Source: Chryseobacterium sp. JV274
GTDB lineage: Bacteria > Bacteroidota > Bacteroidia > Flavobacteriales > Weeksellaceae
DNA: 64,000 bases
Direction: 5' to 3'
Assembly: GCF_903969135.1 (NCBI RefSeq)
Contig: NZ_LR824569.1
Coordinates: forward strand, 2,418,001-2,482,000
The position numbers and the translations under genes are program-made. The notes beneath the pieces are model-generated. The model had not been told where the DNA came from. It worked only from the letters and a program-made list of their open reading frames with translations, and made no database searches. Position 1 is the stretch's first letter, and each line of letters opens with the position of its first letter. Positions 7,275-15,841 of the stretch are shown one piece after another.

Positions 7275-8567
7275 TTAATACCCTAAACTGTTAAATATTT
7301 TTGCAGTTGACTTTGCCTTTTCTACTTCTGTTTTATTGATATATGCTAAAAGCTGTTTTTCTGTTGTGTGTCCTGTAAAATTAAGCAAATAAGTAGTAGG
7401 AATTTTCTCATAAAAGTTAGAAGCAAAACTTTTTCTGCCTATGTGAGATGTAATAAGTTTATGTTTCGGAAAATTACCAAAAACTTTACGAGTAATATTT
7501 TTCCCATCTTTAGCTATTGTCTCGGTTCTACCGTTATATACAATCTCATCTATTTCAGCAATCTCACATACTTCTTTGATATAAAGATTTAGGTTTACAT
7601 CTGATATTTTTCGGGGGAATTCTCCGTTTCGTTTTGCTAAAATATCTTGGACTTTTTTTAATAAAGGAATTTGCATCTTAGCATTAGTCTTTTGCTGTGT
7701 AAATTCAATGTATTTCTGTCCCTCACTATCCTCCACAATCATAGAAGAATTAAACCTCATATAATCACTCACACGTTGCCCTGTATAACAGGAGATAAGT
7801 AGCCAATCTCTTGCATTATCTAAATAATCATGTGCCATTTCTTTATGCTCTATTTTATCCAACTCATCAAAAGTTAAGTAAATTGATTTTGGGATATGCT
7901 TTGTCGCTTTTTCAACTTCAAATTTCCATAATTCCGCATGTTTATGAACTTCAATATCAAAAGAACCCGCAACTTTACAAATCATTTTTAAGAATTTAAG
8001 ATTGCGATATGTGGTTGAAATCTTATAACTCTCCTTATTACAATAATCTTCAAAATCAATTCTAAAAGAATTATCTAAATCTTTAAACTTTAATCCTCTA
8101 AATGTTTTCTTTCTGATTTTTCTATCCGCTATATATCTTATCATTAATTGCTTAACAACATTAGCTTTCTTAATAGTCGATTCTGTAACACTATCTTTTT
8201 TTAAAGAAATATAAGTATCAATAAAAACAATCACATCATCCGAATAATTATTATCTACAGGCTTTAAAGTCGTAGGTTCTATAATTGATTTAAGCCATTC
8301 TTTTAAATCGATTTCTGGATTATCTTCCGTATAACTTGAAATAATATTAGCTTCTAATTGTGAAAGACGAGTGTTTATAGTTTCCGCATCATCTTTATGC
8401 ATTTTTTTAGACGGCATTTTACACCTTCCCTCTTTCCATTCTTTTGGTTTACAGCTCAAATACGGAACAGGAACACGTATATCAATATACTTATCTCTAA
8501 ACTTTGCCCAAATTGTACTTTCTTTATCCGCCACTTTTCCTCTAATAAAAAAACTTACTGATGCCAT
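7275..8567 (-). CDS. tyrosine recombinase (integrase) of the mobile element
   Basis: A 430-residue phage-type integrase with an N-terminal arm-binding region, a SAM-like core-binding domain (about 105-215) and a C-terminal catalytic domain. The visible catalytic residues are R265 (in TGQRVSD), H375 and R378 (in SHIGRKSF), H400 (in FTGHTTEKQ) and nucleophile Y409 (in LLAYI). It catalyses insertion and excision at a short att core. Its promoter end faces the att-like tRNA 3' segment 160 bp away, the usual arrangement for a tRNA-targeting integrase. It leads an operon with the 496-residue unknown. Confidence 0.93.
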   Translation of the reverse strand: MASVSFFIRGKVADKESTIWAKFRDKYIDIRVPVPYLSCKPKEWKEGRCKMPSKKMHKDDAETINTRLSQLEANIISSYTEDNPEIDLKEWLKSIIEPTTLKPVDNNYSDDVIVFIDTYISLKKDSVTESTIKKANVVKQLMIRYIADRKIRKKTFRGLKFKDLDNSFRIDFEDYCNKESYKISTTYRNLKFLKMICKVAGSFDIEVHKHAELWKFEVEKATKHIPKSIYLTFDELDKIEHKEMAHDYLDNARDWLLISCYTGQRVSDYMRFNSSMIVEDSEGQKYIEFTQQKTNAKMQIPLLKKVQDILAKRNGEFPRKISDVNLNLYIKEVCEIAEIDEIVYNGRTETIAKDGKNITRKVFGNFPKHKLITSHIGRKSFASNFYEKIPTTYLLNFTGHTTEKQLLAYINKTEVEKAKSTAKIFNSLGY

Positions 8568-8590
8568 AATTGAAATGATTAAAATTTAAA

Positions 8591-8613
8591 GTTGTACCCA
8601 AAGTTGTACCCAA
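8591..8613 (+). repeat. tandem GTTGTACCCAAA repeat next to the integrase start
   Basis: Two adjacent copies of GTTGTACCCAAA lie between the integrase start and the att-like site. Two further TTGTAC words occur near 8801 and 8814. They are candidate arm-type integrase or excisionase sites, or an operator for the integrase gene. Confidence 0.5.
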
Positions 8614-8725
8614 AAAATTCAAATATAGTTTAATTTCAATAAATTCAAATTAATTAAACAACCCTAAAAAGCCTTTGTATAAAGCATTTATAAATCAATC
8701 AAGATTTTAACAGATTTAAAAACTT

Positions 8726-8744
8726 AGTCCCTCCAACTCCACAA
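8726..8744 (+). other. att-like site: tRNA/tmRNA 3'-end fragment at the right end of the mobile element
   Basis: AGTCCCTCCAACTCCACAA has the layout of the last bases of a tRNA or tmRNA: 3' half of the T-loop (AGT), five T-stem bases (CCCTC), seven acceptor bases (CAACTCC) and discriminator A. No 5' part of such a gene lies upstream, and a terminator follows within 8 bp. This fits the short identity block left at one end of an element inserted into a tRNA/tmRNA gene, with the intact gene and other att copy outside the window to the left. Confidence 0.6.
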
Positions 8745-8751
8745 TAACAAA

Positions 8752-8790
8752 CCCCTAAATAGTTAATTATCAAACTAATTAGGGGTTTTT
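8752..8790 (+). terminator. rho-independent terminator
   Basis: A 13-bp stem with one mismatch (CCCCTAAATAGTT, 8752-8764, with AACTAATTAGGGG, 8773-8785) is followed by five T. It probably was the terminator of the tRNA/tmRNA gene displaced by the insertion. It may also stop leftward reading from the VgrG operon. Confidence 0.8.
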
Positions 8791-8859
8791 ACTTTCTCAA
8801 TTTGTACGATTATTGTACGGTATATTTTTTAGGGATAAAATAGAATGCTAAAGGTTATA

Positions 8860-9213
8860 TTAAGAAATATCATGCTTCTCTAAATGTCCCCTACCTGCCA
8901 CTTCAATTCTTCCCCCTATTCCACACATACAAAAAGAATCTTCAGTAAGAATTTTGTAATTATTAATAGTGTCTTTTTCTGTTGTTTCTTGCCACGTTAT
9001 TGGCGCAGGAATACATGGCAAATACCCCCCTGAACTAGGCTTTAATTTACACTGTCCAAAGGATTTTATGTTAACATTTGCTTGTTTATCCTGCTCCGTA
9101 GCAATATGTTTTCCCTCGGCTGTAGAAAAGTTCTGGCTTGTAACACTAAGGTTGCTTGGTACCGTTCCTTGGTTACAGGATAATTGGGCAGTATCTGTGA
9201 TCTTTTGTGGCAT
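8860..9213 (-). CDS. DUF4280 PAAR-like protein, spike tip of a type VI secretion system
   Basis: A 117-residue protein with the DUF4280 pattern: an N-terminal TAQLSCNQG segment, regular Gly/Pro turns, LPCIPAPITWQ in the middle, and a C-terminal CMCGIGGRIEVAGRG. Conserved Cys residues could bind a metal ion like the PAAR cone. DUF4280 proteins sharpen the VgrG spike in Bacteroidota type VI systems. It is the last gene of the VgrG-lipoprotein-DUF4280 leftward operon, 6 bp after the lipoprotein stop. No structural T6SS genes are in the window, so this is an orphan cargo island. Confidence 0.8.
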   Translation of the reverse strand: MPQKITDTAQLSCNQGTVPSNLSVTSQNFSTAEGKHIATEQDKQANVNIKSFGQCKLKPSSGGYLPCIPAPITWQETTEKDTINNYKILTEDSFCMCGIGGRIEVAGRGHLEKHDIS

Positions 9214-9219
9214 TTCACA

Positions 9220-9945
9220 TTAGTTTTTCTTTTTATAAATAACATCAACATTTGTTCCATCACCACCCTTACCAAGTTGACGTTCTACAAGCAATAACTC
9301 GCCAGTGAGACCACTTAATTTTATTCTAATAATCCCCTTTTTAGGGTCATCTTTATATTGTCCGATATAATCAATACCCCAAGTCGGAAAATTGTAATCA
9401 GGAGATTCCAACTTATTACTTACTCCAACCTTATCTTTTAGTATATTCAACTTTAAATCTTGTTCAATATACTTTTTTACTTGCTCCCAAGTAAATTTAT
9501 AAGGTTTATCCCAGTCTTCTACTTTTAAGAGTTTACCTTTTAAATCATATTCATATCGAAACCCTTTAATAAAGCCCCCTTCACCAAAAGTTTCCCACTT
9601 ACTTTTTAATAAACCATTTTTATAGTATTCTTTATGGACCGCAAAAAGAGAGTTCTTGGCTATTAATGTTACATAATAAGAATCATCAAAATCAGCTTCC
9701 AAAATCTTTGTACCATTAGAAGACTCATGCTCATAAGTTCTATTTATTTTATCATAATGTTTAAAATAATTTTCAATATCAAATTTTTCATTGGTAAATG
9801 TTTCCATAGTTTTCTGATTTACTGGAATTTCTAATGATTTAGGTTTTTTGATGTCTTTTGAGGGAGCATTTTTATTAGGTTCTTTATCTTGTGAGTGACA
9901 AGATGATATTATTAATGATAATAGGATAAGTGTTATTTTCTTCAT
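9220..9945 (-). CDS. lipoprotein, candidate immunity protein for the VgrG-linked protease
   Basis: A 241-residue protein with a lipoprotein signal: a hydrophobic stretch to residue 14, then SSC with the lipidated Cys at 16. The mature part has short Tyr/Gly-rich segments such as YYKNGLLKSKWETF and RYEYDLKGKLLKVEDWD, which resemble MORN-like antitoxin repeats. It starts 3 bp after the VgrG stop and is followed at 6 bp by DUF4280. A periplasm-facing lipoprotein encoded directly behind an effector-bearing VgrG is the expected place and cell compartment for an immunity protein. That role is inferred from position. Confidence 0.65.
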   Translation of the reverse strand: MKKITLILLSLIISSCHSQDKEPNKNAPSKDIKKPKSLEIPVNQKTMETFTNEKFDIENYFKHYDKINRTYEHESSNGTKILEADFDDSYYVTLIAKNSLFAVHKEYYKNGLLKSKWETFGEGGFIKGFRYEYDLKGKLLKVEDWDKPYKFTWEQVKKYIEQDLKLNILKDKVGVSNKLESPDYNFPTWGIDYIGQYKDDPKKGIIRIKLSGLTGELLLVERQLGKGGDGTNVDVIYKKKN

Positions 9946-9948
9946 GGT

Positions 9949-12900
9949 CTATATTCTTTTTACGTTTGGATAAATAAATGGATACTGCCAGTGCCATAGT
10001 TGAATAACCGGTATTGGAGTTAGTGCTACATCTGAATAATCCATTATATTATCCGTTTTATCTTGAGTAAAAGTATGTTCTCCAGAATTATCAAAAGAAT
10101 GATAAAGACCCATTGCGTGAAGACCCTCATGTACAAGGGTACTGTCACTAAAAGCGGTATTGCTACTATCACCTTTATATATTACTACAGATTTAGCAGT
10201 AGAGGGGATGCCATAAGAGCGACCAAATAAACCATAGTTGGGAGACCGAGATGTTCCTGCTTCCTGATTGATAAAATAGAATTTATAAACATCATCATAT
10301 TTACTGCCATACTTCGTTTTGATCTGTCCATTTAAAAAATCTTGAATTGCATCAGTTGACCCGTTTGGAATCATACCACCTCTTACGTTCGCAGCGTTAT
10401 TGAATAATGTTTTTAGATTTGTCCTTTTTCCAGATGAATCAGTATCTGAAGTAAACGATAGATCAATTGTGGTAAGAAAATTAGGATTTACTAATGACTG
10501 TCTCAAATATTTGTTCAAAACAGATTGTCTATTTGATGATGGGGCACTCATTGAAACAGTTCCGTTTATATTTGTATTTACTCTTACAATTACACAATCC
10601 GCTTTATAACGTTGCTTATTAGGAGTAACCAAAATTTTCCCCGCCAGTGCCTTTTCCTCTTCTCCTTTAGCATTCTTAAATACAGAAATCACTTTAATAT
10701 CTTGGTACTTATCAAACGATTTAATACAGGTTATATTAAGTATTGTTTTATGGATACCTTTAGTTACAGGTGTAATATTCTGTTTATCTAAAGTAAATAA
10801 AGTTTTATCATATTCCAACTCCAATCTTATAGGCTCTACCTCGATGTCAACTGTCACATTCAATTTTGCCAAAGTATGGGTAAAGCCTTTTGGAACTTCA
10901 TTTTTTGGATATAAGGTCAGCCAAGGTACAAAGTAAGTAAATGTTATTCTTCTCCCTCTACTATCTTTTCTTGTAAAAGTTCTTTGTTGGTATGCTGTCT
11001 TTAGCTTATTATAATTCGATGAAATAAATTTATATCCGTTTGCTTTTGTATCTCCCGGTAGAGAAGTGTCACCCATTCTCATCCAGTCAAAGCCATATTC
11101 TCCGCTCCAATTGGATTGAGGTCTGAAACTAACATAACATCTCCCATCCATATATATGGGAATCTTTTTATATGGTTGTGCTTTATTTGTTTGATTATTT
11201 CCCTGCTTACCATGCATATCAACAACACCTTTACTATTTACAATTGTATTCTGATCAGAATGCATAAATAGTTTTTGAGTTCCTGCTACATTCGCTTCCT
11301 TTGCCTGAATAAATAATTCATTTTCTGTATTAATAATGGTCTTTGCTGCCTGAGCATGAAATAGCTCAGATACAGTCTGCAACATAATAGGAGTGTTCAT
11401 TAATGTTTTCTGCAGATAATTCATTAATGCAGTATTTCCTACTGTGGAAGTCATGTTATTTGCCACATTAATCTCAAAATTATTATTGGCATTAATCTCA
11501 ACATCTGTAGCATTCATCGTTAATTTATTTGGAGCGGTAACGTTAATGTTTCCTCCGCCGTCCATAAAATAAATATTACCACTCGGGTCTTGAATTGTTA
11601 CACTCCCATTAGCATCATTCATTAAAACTTTGATTCCGCTACGAGTTTGTATGGATTTTAAATGGTTATTCATACCACCACCTAAACCGACTTTTCCATG
11701 GAACATTCCACCCATTGCAAAAGGGAAATCTGGATTATGATATTCAAATCCAACCATTACCTGATCTCCAATTTCAGGAACTGCAACAAATCCTCTGTTC
11801 TGGCTTATAGCATCTGTTCCTCCTGCATCAGGACTCATCATTCTTATAAAGTGAGTTGTGTCATTTAACTGCCAGTCAAACTGAACCTGTATTCTTCCTT
11901 GGTTCAATGGGTCTACATTGGATATGACCGTTGCCACCTGTTGTTCTGCCTTAGGCATTATAAAATCAGGTTTTGGCATAAAGCCTGTTCCTTCTGCTAT
12001 TGCTTCAAAATTTCCGCTATAATAACCTCTAGCATCCACTTCATGGGTTACCTCTGTAATCATCAATGTAGTAAAATGTGAGGTTTGATTGCTGTCAGGT
12101 TTCCTCATTGCTAAATCAGCAACACAACCTGTATAAAGAAAAGGAACAGAAGTATTTCCTGATACTGTAAAAACTTCTACAGCAGCACTTCCCCTTGCAC
12201 TTTTTTGGGAATCATCCACATCCATGAACATATTGGCATTGATGGGTGTAGGGGTAAGTGATCGCGTTTTAAAAATATCGGTATTCAGGCCATAGGCTTT
12301 GGCAGATAACCCTCCCAAGTGTTTTATACTGTTATCAGAGCCAAGCATTTTTGCATGACTGCTACTATTATATCCAAAGTATTCTGGCTTAGTATGTATT
12401 GCCTTTAGTTCTATTATTACATCACTTATATTACTCCCATCAATAAGCCGGATAGGTTTTTCATGAGGTGGTAATTTCCCAAAATGAAGTATTTCTCCAT
12501 CATAGTAAAACTGTTCTCCATAAGCTTCTGCAATTCTAGCAAGGTAGTTATAATGGGTTTCGCAGTACTGTGAACTATAATTGATATACCCTTTGTTTTG
12601 AGTTTCTATTCTAAAATCGAACTTACTTGTTCCCAGTGCTTCCTTAATGATTCTATCTGCAATGATAGAAGTATTTACAGGTTGATTTCCTCCAAAACTT
12701 TGAGTATGGGGAGCAGAATCCATAAGGATTGTCGGACTATATCCCTTTAGTACAATATTTCCCAGGCTCATCTTTTCTTGACTAAACGCTATCTTTGTTA
12801 TAATACCAACAAATGTTCTTTCGGGACTTTCGGTTTCTACGTCTCTGTATTTAAAAACTATAGTTAAACGCTTTCCTAAAAATTGCTGTGCCTGTTCAAG

Positions 12901-13104
12901 ATTGTGATTTTGTACTTCATCTAAAGAATCGTGTGCTAGAGTAAGTTCAAAATTATGATGTCTTCTGGCGCTCTGCTTTAACAGAAAGTGCTTGAAACTA
13001 CCAATAGCTTTGCCATCGATCACAATCTCAAGTTTTACCACACGATTAATGCCTGCAATATGGTTCTCCGAAATCTTCTCTGAATTAGAGACCTTTTTTT
13101 TCAT
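9949..13104 (-). CDS. vgrG: VgrG spike protein with C-terminal metzincin protease domain
   Basis: At 1051 residues it is far longer than a bare VgrG (about 600). Residues about 20-560 form the Vgr core: a gp27-like part, the OB-fold segment NQGRIQVQFDWQ near 400, and a Thr/Asn-rich needle. Residues from about 645 are an extension ending in a zinc protease signature, HEGLHAMGLYH (HExxH at 992-996, third His at 1002), and a Met-turn NIMDYS with Met at 1021. This is the metzincin arrangement, so the chain looks like an evolved VgrG that delivers its own peptidase into target cells. Downstream genes give an immunity candidate and the spike tip. The core identity is secure; the target of the protease is unknown. 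Confidence 0.92.
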   Translation of the reverse strand: MKKKVSNSEKISENHIAGINRVVKLEIVIDGKAIGSFKHFLLKQSARRHHNFELTLAHDSLDEVQNHNLEQAQQFLGKRLTIVFKYRDVETESPERTFVGIITKIAFSQEKMSLGNIVLKGYSPTILMDSAPHTQSFGGNQPVNTSIIADRIIKEALGTSKFDFRIETQNKGYINYSSQYCETHYNYLARIAEAYGEQFYYDGEILHFGKLPPHEKPIRLIDGSNISDVIIELKAIHTKPEYFGYNSSSHAKMLGSDNSIKHLGGLSAKAYGLNTDIFKTRSLTPTPINANMFMDVDDSQKSARGSAAVEVFTVSGNTSVPFLYTGCVADLAMRKPDSNQTSHFTTLMITEVTHEVDARGYYSGNFEAIAEGTGFMPKPDFIMPKAEQQVATVISNVDPLNQGRIQVQFDWQLNDTTHFIRMMSPDAGGTDAISQNRGFVAVPEIGDQVMVGFEYHNPDFPFAMGGMFHGKVGLGGGMNNHLKSIQTRSGIKVLMNDANGSVTIQDPSGNIYFMDGGGNINVTAPNKLTMNATDVEINANNNFEINVANNMTSTVGNTALMNYLQKTLMNTPIMLQTVSELFHAQAAKTIINTENELFIQAKEANVAGTQKLFMHSDQNTIVNSKGVVDMHGKQGNNQTNKAQPYKKIPIYMDGRCYVSFRPQSNWSGEYGFDWMRMGDTSLPGDTKANGYKFISSNYNKLKTAYQQRTFTRKDSRGRRITFTYFVPWLTLYPKNEVPKGFTHTLAKLNVTVDIEVEPIRLELEYDKTLFTLDKQNITPVTKGIHKTILNITCIKSFDKYQDIKVISVFKNAKGEEEKALAGKILVTPNKQRYKADCVIVRVNTNINGTVSMSAPSSNRQSVLNKYLRQSLVNPNFLTTIDLSFTSDTDSSGKRTNLKTLFNNAANVRGGMIPNGSTDAIQDFLNGQIKTKYGSKYDDVYKFYFINQEAGTSRSPNYGLFGRSYGIPSTAKSVVIYKGDSSNTAFSDSTLVHEGLHAMGLYHSFDNSGEHTFTQDKTDNIMDYSDVALTPIPVIQLWHWQYPFIYPNVKRI

Positions 13105-13137
13105 AATATATTTTGTGTGTTTTTGGTTTTATATCAC

Positions 13138-13145
13138 TAAATATA
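13138..13145 (-). promoter_or_regulatory. possible -7 element for the vgrG operon
   Basis: The reverse complement is TATATTTA, one base from TAnnTTTG, with a TTTG about 15 bp further upstream (near 13161). Spacing is shorter than usual, so this is tentative. Confidence 0.3.
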
Positions 13146-13220
13146 GATAAAAAATAATGCCAAATGTAAAATTTTTAATAAAATCTTGGAATTTGTAGTA
13201 ATACTACTACAGATTGAATA

Positions 13221-13598
13221 TCAATACAATACCTTATTTGCTGTTGTAAACATTTTATTTTCGCTATTATAGAATTCAAGAATGTCATTATTTAAAACAA
13301 AGTATTCTCCCTGACTTACATCTTCTTTATAATTATATCTGATTCCATTGTTAGTATCTATTTTTGTCACTTCATTATCCATAGATCCCCCATCCTTGAA
13401 AGAAGTTTTTATAAATGTTTTTCCATTGGTTTCATAAACAGTATATATAAAAGATGTCTTTTGTTGTTCATCAAAAATTCCAATTATCTTGCCACTAACT
13501 TTTTTGGCTTCTGCTAGCATTTTATTGTCTTCTATATTAGTAGAACCATTAATAGAAATTTCTAATTCAGGGTCGAAATGACTTGTTGCCCACTCCAC
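13221..13598 (-). CDS. hypothetical protein, probably 5'-truncated
   Basis: A 125-codon frame whose only early start is a GTG preceded by a TAG and the stem of a strong terminator. It therefore has neither an obvious promoter nor an N-terminal signal. Residues from about 33 (SGKIIGIF...TVYETNGKTFIKTSFKDGGS...) resemble small beta-rich Bacteroidota proteins of unknown function. The real gene may once have begun further right; alternatively translation starts at internal Met 27. It sits in the decaying zone between the vgrG operon and acpP. Likely a fragment rather than a working gene. Confidence 0.4.
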   Translation of the reverse strand: MEWATSHFDPELEISINGSTNIEDNKMLAEAKKVSGKIIGIFDEQQKTSFIYTVYETNGKTFIKTSFKDGGSMDNEVTKIDTNNGIRYNYKEDVSQGEYFVLNNDILEFYNSENKMFTTANKVLY

Positions 13599-13599
13599 T

Positions 13600-13638
13600 A
13601 AAAAAAAGAGAATCTGGAAAATCAGATTCTCTTTTTTT
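13600..13638. terminator. bidirectional rho-independent terminator
   Basis: An A-rich arm ending GAGAATCTG (13601-13616) pairs with CAGATTCTC plus seven T (13623-13638) across a 6-nt loop. It lies immediately 5' of the 125-codon frame, so any gene it once served on the minus strand has been lost. Confidence 0.85.
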
Positions 13639-13706
13639 ATTACTACACCTGATTCAGAATATCAATTGTGAATTTGACGAATAGCTCTACTATAATCGAA
13701 CTGAAC

Positions 13707-13886
13707 TTAACAAACTTCTTCATAGTCACTACCACTATTAGTTGCCATTTTTTGAATTAAAAGACTTTCAATCACCTGCTCTCCAGTGTCACTATTGAGT
13801 ATAGTTATGTATATTCCAATTTATCTCAGATAGTTTAGCACGACCTGCACAAAATAATTCCTAAGCCATTCTATTTCTTCATCACC
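13707..13886 (-). pseudogene. coding relic with internal stop
   Basis: The minus strand reads GDEEIEWLRNYFVQ and onward, an in-frame TAA near 13820, then a segment containing SDTGEQVIESLLIQKM, and a stop at 13707-13709. No start codon or ribosome site is evident. It reads like the tail of a decayed protein of unknown family. The rest of the gene-free interval 13639-14274 shows nothing beyond AT-rich sequence. Confidence 0.35.
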
Positions 13887-14274
13887 TTTTAAACTTCATT
13901 GTGAAATAACTTAAAAAGTTATATCTAATAAATGAAATATTATCATTAAACCCTATTGCTTCTGCAAAAAAGGATCTACCCACCTAGCTTATCATTCTTT
14001 CTCTTTGAGCACATTTAATCTTGCTTTTTCCAAATTTCTTACTAATTCCAAATACAAAAACTAATACAAAGTGTTACGATTTCTGCTATCACTTTCATAT
14101 TATAAAAAGGTATCCTTTGAAATACTTCCAGCTTATTTGAATTTGAAATCTAGCACTCAATACATAACAAATTATAACCTACTGAAAACTAAAAGACTAA
14201 AGCGACACAATTTAAAATGAAAGCTTCTCGTCCACAAAAAAGGCTAAAAAAATGTTTTATCGTAAAGAATTTTA

Positions 14275-14282
14275 TATATTTG
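14275..14282 (+). promoter_or_regulatory. -7 promoter element TATATTTG for acpP
   Basis: An exact match to TAnnTTTG, 31 bp before the acpP ATG, with the A/T-rich leader typical of highly expressed Bacteroidota genes. Confidence 0.6.
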
Positions 14283-14313
14283 CACCATCTAACAATTAAA
14301 AAAATAATTTACT

Positions 14314-14553
14314 ATGTCAGACATTGCATCAAGAGTAAAAGCTATCATCGCGGATAAGCTTGACGTTGAAGAAACAGAAGTAACTCCTGAAGCTAGCTTC
14401 ACTAACGATTTAGGAGCTGATTCACTAGATACAGTTGAGTTAATCATGGAATTTGAAAAAGAATTTAATATTCAGATCCCTGATGACCAAGCTGAAAAAA
14501 TTACTACTGTAGGGCACGCTATCGCTTACATCGAAGAAGTAGTAAATAAATAA
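14314..14553 (+). CDS. acpP: acyl carrier protein
   Basis: A 79-residue acidic helical protein with the phosphopantetheine attachment motif [10 protein letters not shown]; Ser37 is the modified residue. It carries growing acyl chains in type II fatty acid synthesis in the cytosol. Length and composition match the family closely. It heads a cluster with fabF 34 bp downstream and rnc after that, an order common in bacteria. A strong TAnnTTTG promoter element precedes it. Confidence 0.97.
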   Translation: MSDIASRVKAIIADKLDVEETEVTPEASFTNDLGADSLDTVELIMEFEKEFNIQIPDDQAEKITTVGHAIAYIEEVVNK

Positions 14554-14587
14554 TATTCTTCAACAAAAAAGAAATTAAACAAAGTTT

Positions 14588-15832
14588 ATGGAATTAAAAA
14601 GAGTAGTTGTAACCGGATTTGGAGCAATAACACCAATAGGAAATAATGCAAAAGAATACTGGGAAAATCTTGTAAAAGGTGAGAGCGGTGCCGCTCCGAT
14701 TACTCTTTTTGATGCCACAAACTTTAAAACGAAGTTCGCTTGCGAAGTGAAAAATTTCGATCCGTTACAGCATTTCGACAAGAAAGAGTCTAAAAAAATG
14801 GACCGAAACACTCAATTGGGGCTTGTTGCTGCCAGAGAAGCAGTAGCACATTCTGGAATTATTGAAGACAATGTAGATAAAAACAGAGTTGGAGTAATCT
14901 GGGGTTCCGGAATCGGAGGATTAGAGACTTTTGAAACTGAAGTGTTAGGATGGGCCAATACGGAAATTCCGAGATTCAACCCGTTCTTTATTCCGAAAAT
15001 GATTGCGGATATCACTCCAGGACATATCTCTATTGAGTATGGTTTCCACGGACCTAATTACACTACCGTATCTGCATGTGCATCTTCAGCAAATGCTATA
15101 ATTGATTCCAAAATGCTGATCCAATTGGGAAAAGCAGACGTGATTGTGTGCGGAGGCTCTGAAGCAGCCGTTACAGCAAGTGGTGTCGGTGGATTTAATG
15201 CAATGATGGCACTTTCGACAAGAAATGATGATCCTAAAACAGCTTCAAGACCTTTTGACAAAGACAGAGATGGATTTGTATTAGGTGAAGGGGCAGGATG
15301 TATTATTCTTGAAGAATATGAGCACGCTGTAAAACGTGGTGCTACAATTTACGCAGAATTATTAGGAGGAGGTCTAAGTGCTGATGCACATCACATGACT
15401 GCTCCTCACCCTGAAGGCCTTGGTGCTTATCTGGTAATGAAGAGTTGCCTGGAAGATGCAGGTTTAACTGCTGATGAAGTAGATCATATCAATATGCATG
15501 GTACTTCTACTCCATTAGGAGACATCGCAGAATCCAATGCAATCTCAAGATTATTAGGCGAGCATGCTTACGACATTCAGATTAATTCTACAAAATCAAT
15601 GACAGGCCACCTTCTTGGTGCTGCAGGTGTTATTGAAGCTATCGCTGCATTGGGAACTATTATTCATGGTACTGTTCCTCCTACCATCAACCATTTTACT
15701 GATGATGAAAATATTGACAGCAGACTAAACTTTACGTTTAGCACAGCTGTGAAGAAAGATGTAAAAGTAGCCATGAGCAATACTTTTGGATTTGGCGGGC
15801 ATAACGCTTGCGTTCTATTTAAGAAAATCTAA
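14588..15832 (+). CDS. fabF: beta-ketoacyl-ACP synthase II
   Basis: A 414-residue condensing enzyme that extends acyl-ACP with malonyl-ACP. The nucleophile is C164 in TVSACASSANAI; the two catalytic His lie in NMHGTSTPLGD and in KSMTGHLLGAAG, and the C-terminal GFGGHNACV loop is present. Length is normal for FabF. It is 34 bp after acpP, its carrier substrate gene, and 9 bp before rnc, so the three are likely co-transcribed. Confidence 0.97.
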   Translation: MELKRVVVTGFGAITPIGNNAKEYWENLVKGESGAAPITLFDATNFKTKFACEVKNFDPLQHFDKKESKKMDRNTQLGLVAAREAVAHSGIIEDNVDKNRVGVIWGSGIGGLETFETEVLGWANTEIPRFNPFFIPKMIADITPGHISIEYGFHGPNYTTVSACASSANAIIDSKMLIQLGKADVIVCGGSEAAVTASGVGGFNAMMALSTRNDDPKTASRPFDKDRDGFVLGEGAGCIILEEYEHAVKRGATIYAELLGGGLSADAHHMTAPHPEGLGAYLVMKSCLEDAGLTADEVDHINMHGTSTPLGDIAESNAISRLLGEHAYDIQINSTKSMTGHLLGAAGVIEAIAALGTIIHGTVPPTINHFTDDENIDSRLNFTFSTAVKKDVKVAMSNTFGFGGHNACVLFKKI

Positions 15833-15841
15833 ATTCAATGA

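Noticed and set aside
8801..8822. TTGTACGATTATTGTACGG considered as a separate palindromic operator
   Set aside because: It is a direct repeat of TTGTACG rather than a symmetric palindrome; it was kept only as part of the TTGTAC repeat observation.
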